Assembly (NCBI RefSeq): GCF_023227875.1
Contig: NZ_JALOCH010000009.1
Coordinates: 66,280-130,279, forward strand
Reading direction: 5' to 3'
Origin: Methanoregula sp.
GTDB lineage: Archaea; Halobacteriota; Methanomicrobia; Methanomicrobiales; Methanospirillaceae
Length of the DNA: 64,000 nt
The position numbers and the translations under genes were made by a program. The notes under the pieces were generated by a model that saw only the letters and a program-made list of their open reading frames with translations, made no database searches and was not told where the DNA came from. Numbering within the stretch: the stretch's first letter is position 1; each line of letters begins with the position of its first letter. This document shows positions 17,360 through 25,622 of the stretch, piece after piece.

Positions 17360-17902
17360 ATGGTTGTGAACCACATGAAGTCAAAAGACATTGCTATTGT
17401 CGGAATCCTGCTCGCTATCGGTGCCATCCTCCGGTACTTCCTTGCGATGCTCCACACGCCCTTAACACCGAACATGATCATCGCATTCTATTGTCTTGCG
17501 ATCATCCTGATCCGGCCAAAGATCCTTGAAGCACTCGGTATCGGCCTTGTTGCCGGTGTCCTCTCGATGCTGATCTCCAGCTCGATGTTCCCACCGGCAA
17601 ATATCATCAGCGAGCCGATCGGTGCCCTGGTCTGTTTCGTCCTCTATGCGGCACTCCGCGAGCGGACCAAGATTGCTCCTTCCATAACCACCTTTGTCGC
17701 AACACTGGCGAGCGGGTTTTCGTTTGCCGCGATCGCGATCATCGCCATCGGCGCGACCTACCTGGCCAAGTACAATGGCGACATGATGGCATTCGTTGCT
17801 GTCTTTGTCCCGATCGTTGTCATAACGGCAGTTTTTAATGCAATCGTTGTCCAGTTCCTCTACATCCCTTCCAGCAGGGTGCTTCTTAGAGGACAGGAAT
17901 GA
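17360..17902 (+). CDS. ECF transporter S component, TrpP (tryptophan transporter)-like
   Basis: 180 residues with five or six hydrophobic helices and few charges. The sequence follows the TrpP family pattern: AIVGILLAIGAILRYF, TPNMIIAFYCLAIILIRPK, LGIGLVAGVLSMLISS-MFPPANIISEPIGALVCFVLY, and a final VNA-type segment VITAVFNAIVVQFLYIP. I recall close correspondence in motif order with B. subtilis TrpP, so tryptophan is the best substrate guess. Its stop overlaps the ATPase gene start by 4 bases (17899), so it is the dedicated substrate-binding subunit of this ECF cassette. ATG at 17360 and at 17375 are both possible starts. Confidence 0.8.
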   Translation: MVVNHMKSKDIAIVGILLAIGAILRYFLAMLHTPLTPNMIIAFYCLAIILIRPKILEALGIGLVAGVLSMLISSSMFPPANIISEPIGALVCFVLYAALRERTKIAPSITTFVATLASGFSFAAIAIIAIGATYLAKYNGDMMAFVAVFVPIVVITAVFNAIVVQFLYIPSSRVLLRGQE

Positions 17903-19326
17903 TCGAACTCACTGACGTCAGTTACACATACCCTCACACGGTGCAGCCGGCCCTGCACCGCGTGTCACTTTCTTTGAAAAAAGGCCGGTGTGTGATGGTC
18001 ACCGGCCCTTCAGGAGCCGGGAAGACTTCGCTCTGCCTTGCAGCATCCGGGATCCTGTACCATGAGTATGGCGGAAAGAAAGAAGGGACCGTAATCGTTG
18101 ACAAAAAGAACGTATCGGAATACAAATCCCTCTCCGATCTTGCCCAGAACGTAGGGGTTGTCTTTGACGATGCCGAAGCCCAGATGATCTTTACCACCGT
18201 TGAGGAAGAACTTTTATCAGCGCTTGAACATCGCGGGCTTTCCGCTGAAGTTATCGAAGAGCGTCTCGACGGGATCATCAGGACAACCTATCTCGACGAG
18301 ATCCGGGACCGGTCGCCGCACCATCTTTCCGGCGGCCAGAAACAGAGAGTCGCCCTTGCCGCAACACTGGCCCTGGGAAACGATATCCTCATTCTTGATG
18401 AGCCGACATCCGAACTTGACGAGCATGCCACACAACGGATTGCAGAGATCCTTGCAGAGCTCAAAAACCAGGGAAAGACGATCCTGCTGGTGGAGCACAA
18501 GTACCACCATTTCCGGGATATGGTCGACACGCTCGTCATCCTGGAAAACGGTGCCATTACTGCATCCGGCAACCCGGTCACGGTCCTGGAGGATACACGT
18601 ATCCGGGGCATGATCTTTCCTGATTTCTCAACCATCCGGAAGGCCGTACCGAAACCTTCGGGGAGCGATCCGGTTATTTCCGTGCAAAATCTCTCCCATT
18701 CCTATGGTGATGTACCTGCACTGTCCGGGATCAACCTTACCATCCACCGGGGGGAATTTGTCGCCATCGTGGGGGAGAACGGTTCGGGAAAGACAACACT
18801 TGTCAAGCACTTCAACCAGCTCCTTTCCCCAACGGGCGGCGATGTGATCATCAACGGGAGGAATACCAAGGAGTGCAGCATTGCCGATCTCGCGCATCAT
18901 GTCGGCCTTGTCTTCCAGAACCCGGACCACATGTTCTTTGCCGATACCGTGCTAGAAGAGATCGCGTACGGGGTGAAAAACCTCGATATCGGGAACGGTG
19001 ACGCAGTCATCGATGCAGCGCTCCGGGATGCCGGTCTTTCTGAAATGGCCGGGCTGTACCCGCGGTGGCTTTCACGGGGGGAGCGGCAGCGACTTGCCAT
19101 TGCCTGTGTTGTTGCCATGCAGCCGGGTATCATCGTGCTTGATGAGCCGACAACAGGACTTGACGGGTACGAAGCACGTATGGTCATCGACATGCTGAAA
19201 AACCTCCAGGAGAAGGGCCACACGATCATCATCATCACCCACAACCGGGAGATCGCAGAACATTGCGCCGACCGCATCATCGTGATGGAGAACGGGCGTA
19301 TTATTACCGATTCGGAAGGTGCATGA
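17899..19326 (+). CDS. ecfA: ECF transporter ATPase, two fused ABC domains
   Basis: 475 residues carrying two complete ABC domains in one chain, so it replaces the usual EcfA1/EcfA2 pair. Domain 1: Walker A GPSGAGKTS near residue 35, signature LSGGQKQR, Walker B ILILDEPTSELD. Domain 2: Walker A GENGSGKTT near 293, signature LSRGERQR (first Gly of LSGG replaced by Arg), Walker B IIVLDEPTTGLD. The changed second signature makes the two composite ATP sites unequal. Powers the S component upstream and works with EcfT downstream; all three genes overlap by 4 bases. Confidence 0.95.
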   Translation: MIELTDVSYTYPHTVQPALHRVSLSLKKGRCVMVTGPSGAGKTSLCLAASGILYHEYGGKKEGTVIVDKKNVSEYKSLSDLAQNVGVVFDDAEAQMIFTTVEEELLSALEHRGLSAEVIEERLDGIIRTTYLDEIRDRSPHHLSGGQKQRVALAATLALGNDILILDEPTSELDEHATQRIAEILAELKNQGKTILLVEHKYHHFRDMVDTLVILENGAITASGNPVTVLEDTRIRGMIFPDFSTIRKAVPKPSGSDPVISVQNLSHSYGDVPALSGINLTIHRGEFVAIVGENGSGKTTLVKHFNQLLSPTGGDVIINGRNTKECSIADLAHHVGLVFQNPDHMFFADTVLEEIAYGVKNLDIGNGDAVIDAALRDAGLSEMAGLYPRWLSRGERQRLAIACVVAMQPGIIVLDEPTTGLDGYEARMVIDMLKNLQEKGHTIIIITHNREIAEHCADRIIVMENGRIITDSEGA

Positions 19327-20123
19327 CAATGGCAGAGATCCTCCAGTACGTCCACAAGGATGCATTCCTGCACCGGCTCCATCCCTATACCAAGATCTTT
19401 TTCATTATCCTCGTTACTGTTATGGCCATCATTGCCACCGATATTCCGTTCCTCATCCTCATGGTAATCGCCCTGCTTGCTTTTGCGGCATACGGCAATG
19501 TGCTCTCGGAATCGCTTAACCAGCTGAAGTTGATCCTCGTCATGAGTGTGATCTTCATCCTGATCACGGTCATTACGATGCCCAATGGGGAAACAATCGG
19601 ATATGTCATCCCGCAGGGTGTTCCGTTGGTCGGCGGCTTAATCCCAATCACCGTTGGAGGACTCATGATAGGCGTCGTCCTCACACTTCGTTTCATGATC
19701 CTCATCTTCGCCTTCCAGCTCTTCCTGATATCAACGCAGCCACGGGACATCGTCCACGCAATGGAGAAGATCCGGGTCCCGATTGATTATATCCTGATGT
19801 TCATCATTGCGCTCCGGTTTATCCCGACCCTCCAGATCGAGGGGCAGCGCATCCACGAGGCACAACTGGCACGCGGCTTTAACCCGGGGACCGGAGTACT
19901 GGGGAAGGTCCGGAGCGTTTCCCCCATCGTCATCCCTCTGGTATCCAACGCATTGCTCCGCTCTAATGTACTCGGGCTGACCATTGACATGCGGGGATAC
20001 CGGACGGGTAAGAGAACCCACGTCCGCGAACGGGTCTTTGAGAAGCGGGATTATGCGGTGATGACCGTGATGGTCGTTGCCGGGTGCGGGTTCGTTGCGC
20101 TCGTTCTGGCCCGGATGGTTTGA
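19323..20123 (+). CDS. ecfT: ECF transporter transmembrane subunit EcfT
   Basis: 266 residues starting MTMAEILQYVHKDAFLHRLHP; the ATG overlaps the ecfA stop (ATGA). Four or five membrane helices are visible in the N-terminal half and one at the C-terminus. The coupling helices carry the conserved Ala-Arg-Gly type motifs: QLARGFNPG near 187 and DMRGYRTGKRTH near 222, which bind the ATPase. It links the S component to ATP hydrolysis. Last gene of the operon; an AT-rich non-coding region follows. Confidence 0.93.
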   Translation: MTMAEILQYVHKDAFLHRLHPYTKIFFIILVTVMAIIATDIPFLILMVIALLAFAAYGNVLSESLNQLKLILVMSVIFILITVITMPNGETIGYVIPQGVPLVGGLIPITVGGLMIGVVLTLRFMILIFAFQLFLISTQPRDIVHAMEKIRVPIDYILMFIIALRFIPTLQIEGQRIHEAQLARGFNPGTGVLGKVRSVSPIVIPLVSNALLRSNVLGLTIDMRGYRTGKRTHVRERVFEKRDYAVMTVMVVAGCGFVALVLARMV

Positions 20124-20326
20124 AAAGGTCCGGAAATTTTTTCCGGAAGGTATCAGTTTTTTTCTGTACAGATTCTCTAAATTCTTTTGCCGGTTACATT
20201 TTGTTTGGAATGTTCCAGCCGCTGAAATATTTGGAAATTTTTTTCGGTTATGAAAATATTTCCGGAACTTCCGGATTAAAAAAATATTGTTTGCAGATTT
20301 TTTGCCGGTTACAAATTTTTTTGGCT
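20124..20326. other. AT-rich non-coding stretch with direct repeats
   Basis: No supportable gene. The motif GCCGGTTACA with flanking T runs occurs at about 20188 and 20303, with a related CGGTTATGAAAAT near 20245, each beside GGAA/TTCC-rich sequence. It ends where repeat A copy 2 begins. Confidence 0.5.
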
Positions 20327-20655
20327 CTGTAGAAAACCTATGTGGGATAGTGTCAGATAGGGATGGGGCCACGGGCGCTCGGGGTCTGCCGACCCTCGCC
20401 CCGTGGAACTTAGCGTATACGAGCCTTGAAAAAAATTGAAATCGGGGGGTCAAGGGAAGGGGGCTTGCCCCCTTGGGTTGCCTCGAAGAATCCATACGGA
20501 TTCTTCTCATCCTCATGGTCCTGAAGGACCATTCGGACTCCCCCTCTGGGGAGCCTGCGGTTTCCAAAGGGAAGCGGAGGCTTGAGAAGAACCGCAGTTC
20601 TTCGATATGAGAGAGGGGGGCACACTCGTAATTCCACTGAGTGTAGTGTGAGAAG
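20327..20655 (-). repeat. Non-coding repeat family A, copy 2
   Basis: Inverted relative to the copy at 5757-5985 and about 100 bases longer. The extra length comes from hairpin modules: 20485-20506 (GAAGAATCC-ATAC-GGATTCTTC), about 20516-20533 (ATGGTCC-TGAA-GGACCAT) and 20586-20603 (GAAGAAC-CGCA-GTTCTTC). The boundary block TTTCTACAGAGCC, read on the minus strand, is shared with copy 1. Confidence 0.85.
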
Positions 20656-20734
20656 GATTTCTACAGGGCAATTTTTTTTAGAGCTTTCCGGGACGCGGGG
20701 ATTTTATGCATTATTTGCCTGAATGTTTCCAGGA

Positions 20735-21470
20735 TACCGCAGGGGTAGCCTCCTGAAAACTCCTCCGTCGGTGAACACTCCCCATTGGGGGATGCCCCAA
20801 TCCGGGCATTTTACGGGCTCCGATTGACCACTTTTCCCGGTCCGGATGCCAAAAATGGGGAAATAACCACCGGAATTTACCTGTTTTTTGCCTGTTTTAC
20901 GTCGGAGAAATGACCTGCGTTTTTAGCCGTGTCCGGTTGGCCGATCGGGTGCCCGGATGAGGTTTTGGACGTCTGGAGGGGGGATCTGATGGCCGGAGGG
21001 GCACTATGAGCGTTTAAACGGGGGTGATGGTTTTACGTCGTAGGATTCCGTTTTTTGGGGGGAAAATGTGATGAATAATGGTGGGCGGGTTTGCGGGTCG
21101 GGAGCTGAAGGAAATCTTTTCCGGATTGCGATTGATCCGGAAAAAAATTTTTGTTGCGATTGGGATTGCGATGGTAATTTTTTGTCAAAGTTTTATGAAA
21201 AATAATTCAGCAGGGTTTTGTTGATTCGGATCTCAATCACGCAGGAAAATTTTTGGCTGGCAAATATTTTTGCGATGCCCCACGCGCAAAAGGTCTGTCG
21301 ACTTTTCGAAGAACTCTGAAGAATTCTTCTCATGTCTCAACTCTGATGAGTTTCGACATTTGGCTACGCACTTACCTGTTTTCAAACATGATTTAGGATC
21401 TTGCCCAGCGAGGTGTCGGCGAGACCCCCGAGCGACCCCCGAAGGGGGTGGGTAAGTTCATAATGATGGA
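20735..21470 (+). repeat. Composite non-coding element C-B, locus 1
   Basis: The whole stretch corresponds to 62075-63050 read on the minus strand. Matching blocks in order: GGAGCCCG(T/C)AAAA-type sequence (read on minus), GGCCGGAGGGGCACTATGA, AACGGGG, GGTTTTACG, AATAATGGTGGGC, GCGATGCC-ACGCGCAAAA, CTACGCACTTACC, CTTGCCCAGCG, GTCGGCGAGACCCCCGAGCGAC and TCATAAT. No gene is supported inside. It sits 90 bases upstream of the HSDR_N-type gene. Confidence 0.8.
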
Positions 21471-21560
21471 ATAATTTGTAAAGATAGTTGATTATCCTTG
21501 AATTTTCTGAAAAAAACGCATTTATAAAGAAATAAATATTGGAGATCGCGATTACTTTTC

Positions 21561-22631
21561 ATGGACTTTATCGATGAAATTCGAGCATTTTCAAAGAAAA
21601 TTCCAGGGCTAACCGAAAAAATTCTTACCGAAGAGGGAACGAAAAACGCTCTTATCATGCCATTTATAAAAATTCTTGGTTATGATGTGTTCAATCCCAA
21701 TGAAGTAAACCCCGAATATATTGCTGATATTCCTTTGAAAAAAGGAGAGAAGGTAGATTATGCTCTTTTAAAAAATGGGGAGCCTGTTATTCTTATTGAA
21801 TGCAAATCGATTACTTCCGATTTAAAGAAGGAACATGCAACGCAGTTATATCGCTATTTTACATCGACACCTGCAAAAATTGGTGTTCTGACTAATGGAA
21901 TTGTGTATCAGTTCTATACCGATTTAGATGCAAAAAATAAAATGGATGTTAAACCGTTTCTTGAAATTGATTTATTAGACATTAAAGAACCTTTAATTGC
22001 GGAATTAAAAAAGTTTACAAAACAGGAAATCAATCTCGATGAACTTGAAGATTATGCCTCCAATTTAAAGTATACCCGCGAGATTATCCATATTATTAAT
22101 AAGGAATTTTCTAATCCATCCGAAGAATTTGTCGTATTTCTCGCGCGGAAAGTATATTCTAAAATGATGACGCAACAGGCAAAAGAAAAATTCACCATAA
22201 TTACAAAAGAATCTCTCAATCAATTCTTATCAGAGAAGATAAATGAACGGTTAAAAATTGCAATGGAACCTCAGACATCAACACCCCAAAATGATGATAA
22301 GGCCCAAACAATTCAAGATGAAGAGACAAATAAAGTTGAAACCACCGAAGAAGAGTATGATGGTTATTATATTATAAGGGCAATCTTAACCGAAGTAATT
22401 GACCCATCACTAGTTGTAATGCGCGATTTGCAATCGTATTGTGGAATTTTATACGAAAATAATAATCGGAAGCCAATCTGTCGATTCTATTTTGATGGGA
22501 AACAAAAAAAGATCGGTGTTTTCGACAATGAAAAGCGTGAAGAAATAATAATTCCGATTTCGGATTTGAAAGACTTATTCAAATTAGGAGATCATTTTAA
22601 AAAAGTCGTAGCTATGTATGCGATAAAATAA
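21561..22631 (+). CDS. HSDR_N-type (type I restriction R-subunit N-terminal) nuclease-like protein, solitary
   Basis: 356 residues, strongly AT-rich unlike its neighbours. Residues 40-120 match the N-terminal nuclease domain of type I restriction R subunits: LGYDVFNPNEVNPEYIADIP, then KVDYAL and ILIECK as a PD-(D/E)XK core (Asp in VDYAL, Glu-Cys-Lys in ECK), then LYRYF and VLTNGIVYQFYTDL. No helicase motor, S or M subunit follows. Residues 235-265 are an acidic, low-complexity linker, and the last 85 residues form a small alpha/beta domain (FYFDGKQKKIGVFD). Such solitary proteins are common but uncharacterised; defence or nucleic-acid processing is inference. Base composition and the flanking repeats suggest transfer. 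Confidence 0.82.
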   Translation: MDFIDEIRAFSKKIPGLTEKILTEEGTKNALIMPFIKILGYDVFNPNEVNPEYIADIPLKKGEKVDYALLKNGEPVILIECKSITSDLKKEHATQLYRYFTSTPAKIGVLTNGIVYQFYTDLDAKNKMDVKPFLEIDLLDIKEPLIAELKKFTKQEINLDELEDYASNLKYTREIIHIINKEFSNPSEEFVVFLARKVYSKMMTQQAKEKFTIITKESLNQFLSEKINERLKIAMEPQTSTPQNDDKAQTIQDEETNKVETTEEEYDGYYIIRAILTEVIDPSLVVMRDLQSYCGILYENNNRKPICRFYFDGKQKKIGVFDNEKREEIIIPISDLKDLFKLGDHFKKVVAMYAIK

Positions 22632-22819
22632 TTTTAAAAATCCCCTGTTTTTGAAAAGTTTTAATAGTGAAATGGGTTGTCCTGAAAAACGTCGAACGCC
22701 CCGGCCCGGAATTTCCCCACCCGATACGATTCTGCCTGCCACGTGAATGATGCTATGGGACTTGTACATTCCATTGAGATCAGACCGTCCGAACGTACGG
22801 TTGCGAGACGACACGTGGA

Positions 22820-22860
22820 AAATTTTCCCGGATATTTTCCAAATAGTCAACGTTTAAATA
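22820..22860 (+). promoter_or_regulatory. Promoter of array gene 1
   Basis: TATA box TTTAAATA at about 22853-22860, preceded by TTTTCCAAATAGTCAA. The palindrome GGAAAATTTTCC about 30 bases upstream is kept in all four units in the form GGAAAAT(A)TTTCC, so it may be an operator. The leader to ATG 22914 is about 30 nt. Confidence 0.65.
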
Positions 22861-22913
22861 TCCTTCACCCAAACGGAAGCCTGAACATTGTTCAAAAGGA
22901 TGGTTTTTGTAAC

Positions 22914-23192
22914 ATGACAGGATCTGGAAAATCGCCGCTGGGCCGGCTTGTATTGTTCATTATTTGTTTGTCGGTTGCCGGGGCTTTTGTTGCCGGGGTA
23001 CACTGGTATGCCATAGACCTGCCGTTGCAGGAATCATTGCAGGCACCCTCAAATAGTATCGGGGGCTCTGATGTCAGTGCGTGCATAGCTCAATGCGATG
23101 CCCAGGCACAAGAATGCTATCAACGATATGAAACTATCGCGTGTACCGTGCAAAATGGCGTTTGTGTGGATAACTGTTCCGCAGGCGAGTAA
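22914..23192 (+). CDS. Array gene 1: small membrane-anchored six-cysteine protein
   Basis: 92 residues, MTGSGKSPLGRL start. The frame is open for 57 codons upstream, but a TATA box lies inside that extension, so ATG 22914 is preferred. Residues 10-30 form one hydrophobic helix (signal anchor, SPLGRLVLFIICLSVAGAFVAG), followed by the conserved stalk HWYAIDLPLQESLQAPSNSIGG. The exposed C-terminal 40 residues carry six cysteines with spacing C-3-C-6-C-8-C-6-C-3-C, which is mirror symmetric and fits a helical hairpin stapled by disulfides. I recognise no family. The sequence before the SIGG motif is nearly identical in all four copies, while the cysteine domain varies. Confidence 0.8.
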   Translation: MTGSGKSPLGRLVLFIICLSVAGAFVAGVHWYAIDLPLQESLQAPSNSIGGSDVSACIAQCDAQAQECYQRYETIACTVQNGVCVDNCSAGE

Positions 23193-23323
23193 GTCCGCGG
23201 GGATTTCTTGATATAAATCCCGGCATGCCACGCTGAGCGGGTTCCCCCCTGTGGGTAACGGCCGCCTCCAAGGCTCCCGGCATTACATCCCTTTTTTTAT
23301 CGCGTCCGGAATTTTTGCTGATG

Positions 23324-23346
23324 TATCCACTACCTTACCGTGGCAC
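23324..23346 (-). pseudogene. tRNA-Arg remnant (5' third only)
   Basis: Minus strand reads GTGCCACGGTAAGGTAGTGGATA, matching the acceptor 5' strand and D arm of the tRNA-Arg-like copies elsewhere in the array. The rest of the tRNA is missing; the junction with array gene 1 downstream sequence lies just left of it. Confidence 0.6.
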
Positions 23347-23424
23347 GTCCATACTCTGCATCAATCGTGCAAAGTTCTGCCTGCTCCATTACGGCCGGAC
23401 CGGATGAACATACGGATTGGAGAC

Positions 23425-23474
23425 GACACATGGAAAATATTTCCGATTATTTTCCAAATAGTCAAGGTTTATAA
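23425..23474 (+). promoter_or_regulatory. Promoter of array gene 2
   Basis: TATA box TTTATAAG at about 23468-23475, preceded by TTTTCCAAATAGTCAA and the palindrome GGAAAATATTTCC. The leader to ATG 23530 is about 30 nt. Subtype II, like unit 4. Confidence 0.65.
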
Positions 23475-23529
23475 GCCCTTCACCCGAATCGAAGATTGAA
23501 CTCTGGTTCGCCAGGATGGTTTTTGTTCC

Positions 23530-23802
23530 ATGTCAGGATCCGTAAAATCGCCGCTGGGCCGGCTTGTATTGTTCATTATTTGTTTGTCGGTTGCCGGGGC
23601 TTTTGTTGCCGGGGTGCACTGGTATGCCATAGATCTGCCATTGCAGGAATCATTGCAGGCACCCTCAAACAGTATCGGGGGCTATTACATCGGGCCGTGT
23701 CTAGCTCATTGCGAGGTCACGGCACAAGAATGCACTCAAGAAGCTTTCACGTGTACCAGGAACTATGACGTTTGTGTGGAGCGCTGTTTCGCAGTCGGGT
23801 AA
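23530..23802 (+). CDS. Array gene 2: small membrane-anchored six-cysteine protein
   Basis: 90 residues, MSGSVKSPLGRL start. The signal anchor and stalk are the same as in gene 1. The cysteine domain is the most divergent of the four (YYIGPCLAHCEVTAQEC...TCTRNYDVCVERC), with spacing 3-6-6-6-3: the central loop is two residues shorter, while all six Cys and the symmetric CX3C ends are kept. This is what one expects if the fold is kept while the surface is free to vary. Confidence 0.82.
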   Translation: MSGSVKSPLGRLVLFIICLSVAGAFVAGVHWYAIDLPLQESLQAPSNSIGGYYIGPCLAHCEVTAQECTQEAFTCTRNYDVCVERCFAVG

Positions 23803-24103
23803 ATCAACGGGGATTTCATGATACCGATCCCGGCATGCCGTGCTGAGCGGGTTCCCGCATGCGGGTAACCCGCCTCCATGGCTCCGTCACTTCCTCCCTT
23901 TTTTAAGCATCCGGTTTTTTTACTGTTGTATTCCCAATAACCGGAGCAACCACGATATGGGAATGCACCGATCCGCATTAACAATGCCGGCGTCTTGCCG
24001 GGTACAGAAATTTCCGGGATGTTCCCGAGGTTATTCAAAAGTAAGCATGAGCCGGTGCTATCGGTTTTTCAAATGCTGCAGGAAATCCAACCCGAAAAAG
24101 ATA

Positions 24104-24175
24104 CGCCCCGACCAGATCCTGAACCCGGGTCAAAAGCTCCGGGGGCTTCCAGGATATCCACTACCTTGCCGAGGC
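24104..24175 (-). pseudogene. Pseudo tRNA-Arg, CCG-type body with GCG-type 3' end
   Basis: Cloverleaf is recognisable. The anticodon loop is CCCCGGA, so U33 is replaced by C; the T loop is TTCAGGA, losing the conserved A58; the T stem has two wobble pairs. The acceptor pairs GCCTCGG with TCGGGGC including two G-U pairs. The 5' half matches tRNA-Arg(CCG) at 61812 and the 3' end with its flank matches tRNA-Arg(GCG) at 25911, so it looks chimeric. Confidence 0.75.
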
Positions 24176-24369
24176 ACGTTCATACCGGTATCAATCGTGC
24201 AAAGTACCCCATTACTAACACCGTGAAGCCCGTAAAACGGTCTCTTCATGAGATGCCCGGTCCGGAATTTCCCCTTACGGTACGATTCTGCCTGCCACGT
24301 GAATGATGCTATGGGACTTGTGTATTCCATTGAGATCAGACCGTCCGAACGTACGATCGCGAGACAACA

Positions 24370-24416
24370 CATGGAAAATTTCCCCGGTTATTTTCCAAAT
24401 AGTCAACGTTTAAATA
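24370..24416 (+). promoter_or_regulatory. Promoter of array gene 3
   Basis: TATA box TTTAAATA at about 24409-24416, preceded by TTTTCCAAATAGTCAA and the GGAAAATTTCC palindrome. Nearly identical to the promoter of gene 1 (subtype I). Confidence 0.65.
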
Positions 24417-24469
24417 TCCTTCACCCAAACGGAAGCCTGAACATTGTTCAAAAGGATGGTTTTTGTAAC

Positions 24470-24748
24470 ATGACAGGATCTGGAAAATCGCCGCTGGGCC
24501 GGCTTGTATTGTTCATTATTTGTTTGTCGGTTGCCGGGGCTTTTGTTGCCGGGGTACACTGGTATGCCATAGACCTGCCGTTGCAGGAATCATTGCAGGC
24601 ACCCTCAAACAGTATCGGGGGCTCCGACGTTTTGGCGTGCATAGCTCAATGCGATGCCCAGGCACAAGAATGCTTTGAACGATATCACAGTAGCGGGTGT
24701 ACCGTGCAAAATGGTGTTTGTGTGGATAACTGTTCCGCAGGCGAGTAA
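24470..24748 (+). CDS. Array gene 3: small membrane-anchored six-cysteine protein
   Basis: 92 residues, MTGSGKSPLGRL start, nearly identical to gene 1. Differences sit in the exposed domain: SDVLAC for SDVSAC and ECFERYHSSGC for ECYQRYETIAC. Cysteine spacing is 3-6-8-6-3. As in gene 1, the frame stays open upstream through the promoter, which I attribute to recent copying rather than to a longer protein. Confidence 0.8.
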   Translation: MTGSGKSPLGRLVLFIICLSVAGAFVAGVHWYAIDLPLQESLQAPSNSIGGSDVLACIAQCDAQAQECFERYHSSGCTVQNGVCVDNCSAGE

Positions 24749-25051
24749 GTCCGCGGGGATTTCTTGATATAAATCCCGGCATGCCACGCTGAGCGGGTTC
24801 CTGCATGCGGGTAACCCGCCTCCATGACTCCGTCATTTCCTCCCTTTTTTAATGATATCCGGATTTTTTGTTGATGTATCCCCACGTACCGGAGCAACTG
24901 CGATCAGGAAATGCACTGGTCCCCATTACTAATGCCGGCGTCTTACCGGGTACAGAAATTTCCGAGATGTTTCCGAGGTTATTCAAAAGTTAGCATGAGC
25001 CGGTGCTATCGGTTTTTCAATTGCTGCAGGAAATCCAACCCGAAAAAGATA

Positions 25052-25123
25052 CGCCCCGACCGGGACCTGAACCCGGGTCAAAAGCTCCGGAGGCTTCCAG
25101 GATATCCATTACCCTACCGAGGC
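25052..25123 (-). pseudogene. Pseudo tRNA-Arg(CCG), better preserved copy
   Basis: The anticodon loop CTCCGGA (anticodon CCG), the anticodon stem GAAGC/GCTTT and the T stem CCGGG/CCCGG are intact. The acceptor has two G-U pairs (GCCTCGG with TCGGGGC) and the T loop is TTCAGGT, so A58 is lost as in the other pseudo copy. It may be transcribed but is unlikely to be a normal tRNA. Same chimeric origin as the copy at 24104. Confidence 0.65.
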
Positions 25124-25239
25124 ACGTTCATACCCTGCATCAATCATGCACAGTTCTGCCTTCAATGTGGATGATTACCTGAGGCTCAAACGCGCTCCAT
25201 TACGGCCGGACCGGATGAACACACGGTTTGGAGACGACA

Positions 25240-25286
25240 CATGGAAAATATTTCCGATTATTTTCCAAATAGTCAAGGTTTATAAG
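25240..25286 (+). promoter_or_regulatory. Promoter of array gene 4
   Basis: TATA box TTTATAAG at about 25279-25286 with the same upstream TTTTCCAAATAGTCAA and GGAAAATATTTCC palindrome as unit 2 (subtype II). Confidence 0.65.
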
Positions 25287-25340
25287 CCCTTCACCCGAAT
25301 CGAAGATTGAACTCTGGTTCGCCAGGAGAGTTTTTGTTCC

Positions 25341-25622
25341 ATGTCAGGATCCGTAAAATCGCCGCTGGGCCGGCTTGTATTGTTCATTATTTGTTTGTCG
25401 GTTGCCGGGGCTTTTGTTGCCGGGATACACTGGTATGCCATAGACCTGCCATTGCAGGAATCATTGCAGGCACCCTCAAATAGTATCGGGGGCTCCGACG
25501 TTTTGGCGTGCATAGCTCAATGCAATGCCCAGGCACAAGAATGCTATCAACGATTACGCATTATCGAATGTGCCGACCAACATGCCGTTTGTTACAATCG
25601 CTGTACTGCGCCGTATCAATGA
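25341..25622 (+). CDS. Array gene 4: small membrane-anchored six-cysteine protein
   Basis: 93 residues, MSGSVKSPLGRL start, with the same signal anchor and stalk. The exposed domain (CIAQCNAQAQECYQRLRIIECADQHAVCYNRC) keeps the 3-6-8-6-3 cysteine spacing but differs in sequence and ends TAPYQ instead of SAGE. Promoter and N-terminus are subtype II (as gene 2), while the first part of the cysteine domain resembles genes 1 and 3, so gene conversion or domain shuffling between copies is likely. Confidence 0.82.
   Translation: MSGSVKSPLGRLVLFIICLSVAGAFVAGIHWYAIDLPLQESLQAPSNSIGGSDVLACIAQCNAQAQECYQRLRIIECADQHAVCYNRCTAPYQ

Noticed and set aside
19731..20567. 278-codon open frame on the minus strand over ecfT and repeat A
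   Set aside because: It runs antisense to a clear membrane protein gene and through the repeat; no recognisable domain.
20327..20655. CRISPR array or CRISPR-like repeat
   Set aside because: Hairpins differ in sequence and spacing; there are no regular direct repeats with spacers and no cas genes.
22743..22913. N-terminal extension (57 codons) of array gene 1, and the same for gene 3
   Set aside because: A TATA box sits inside the extension, and subtype II copies start at the equivalent internal ATG without it.
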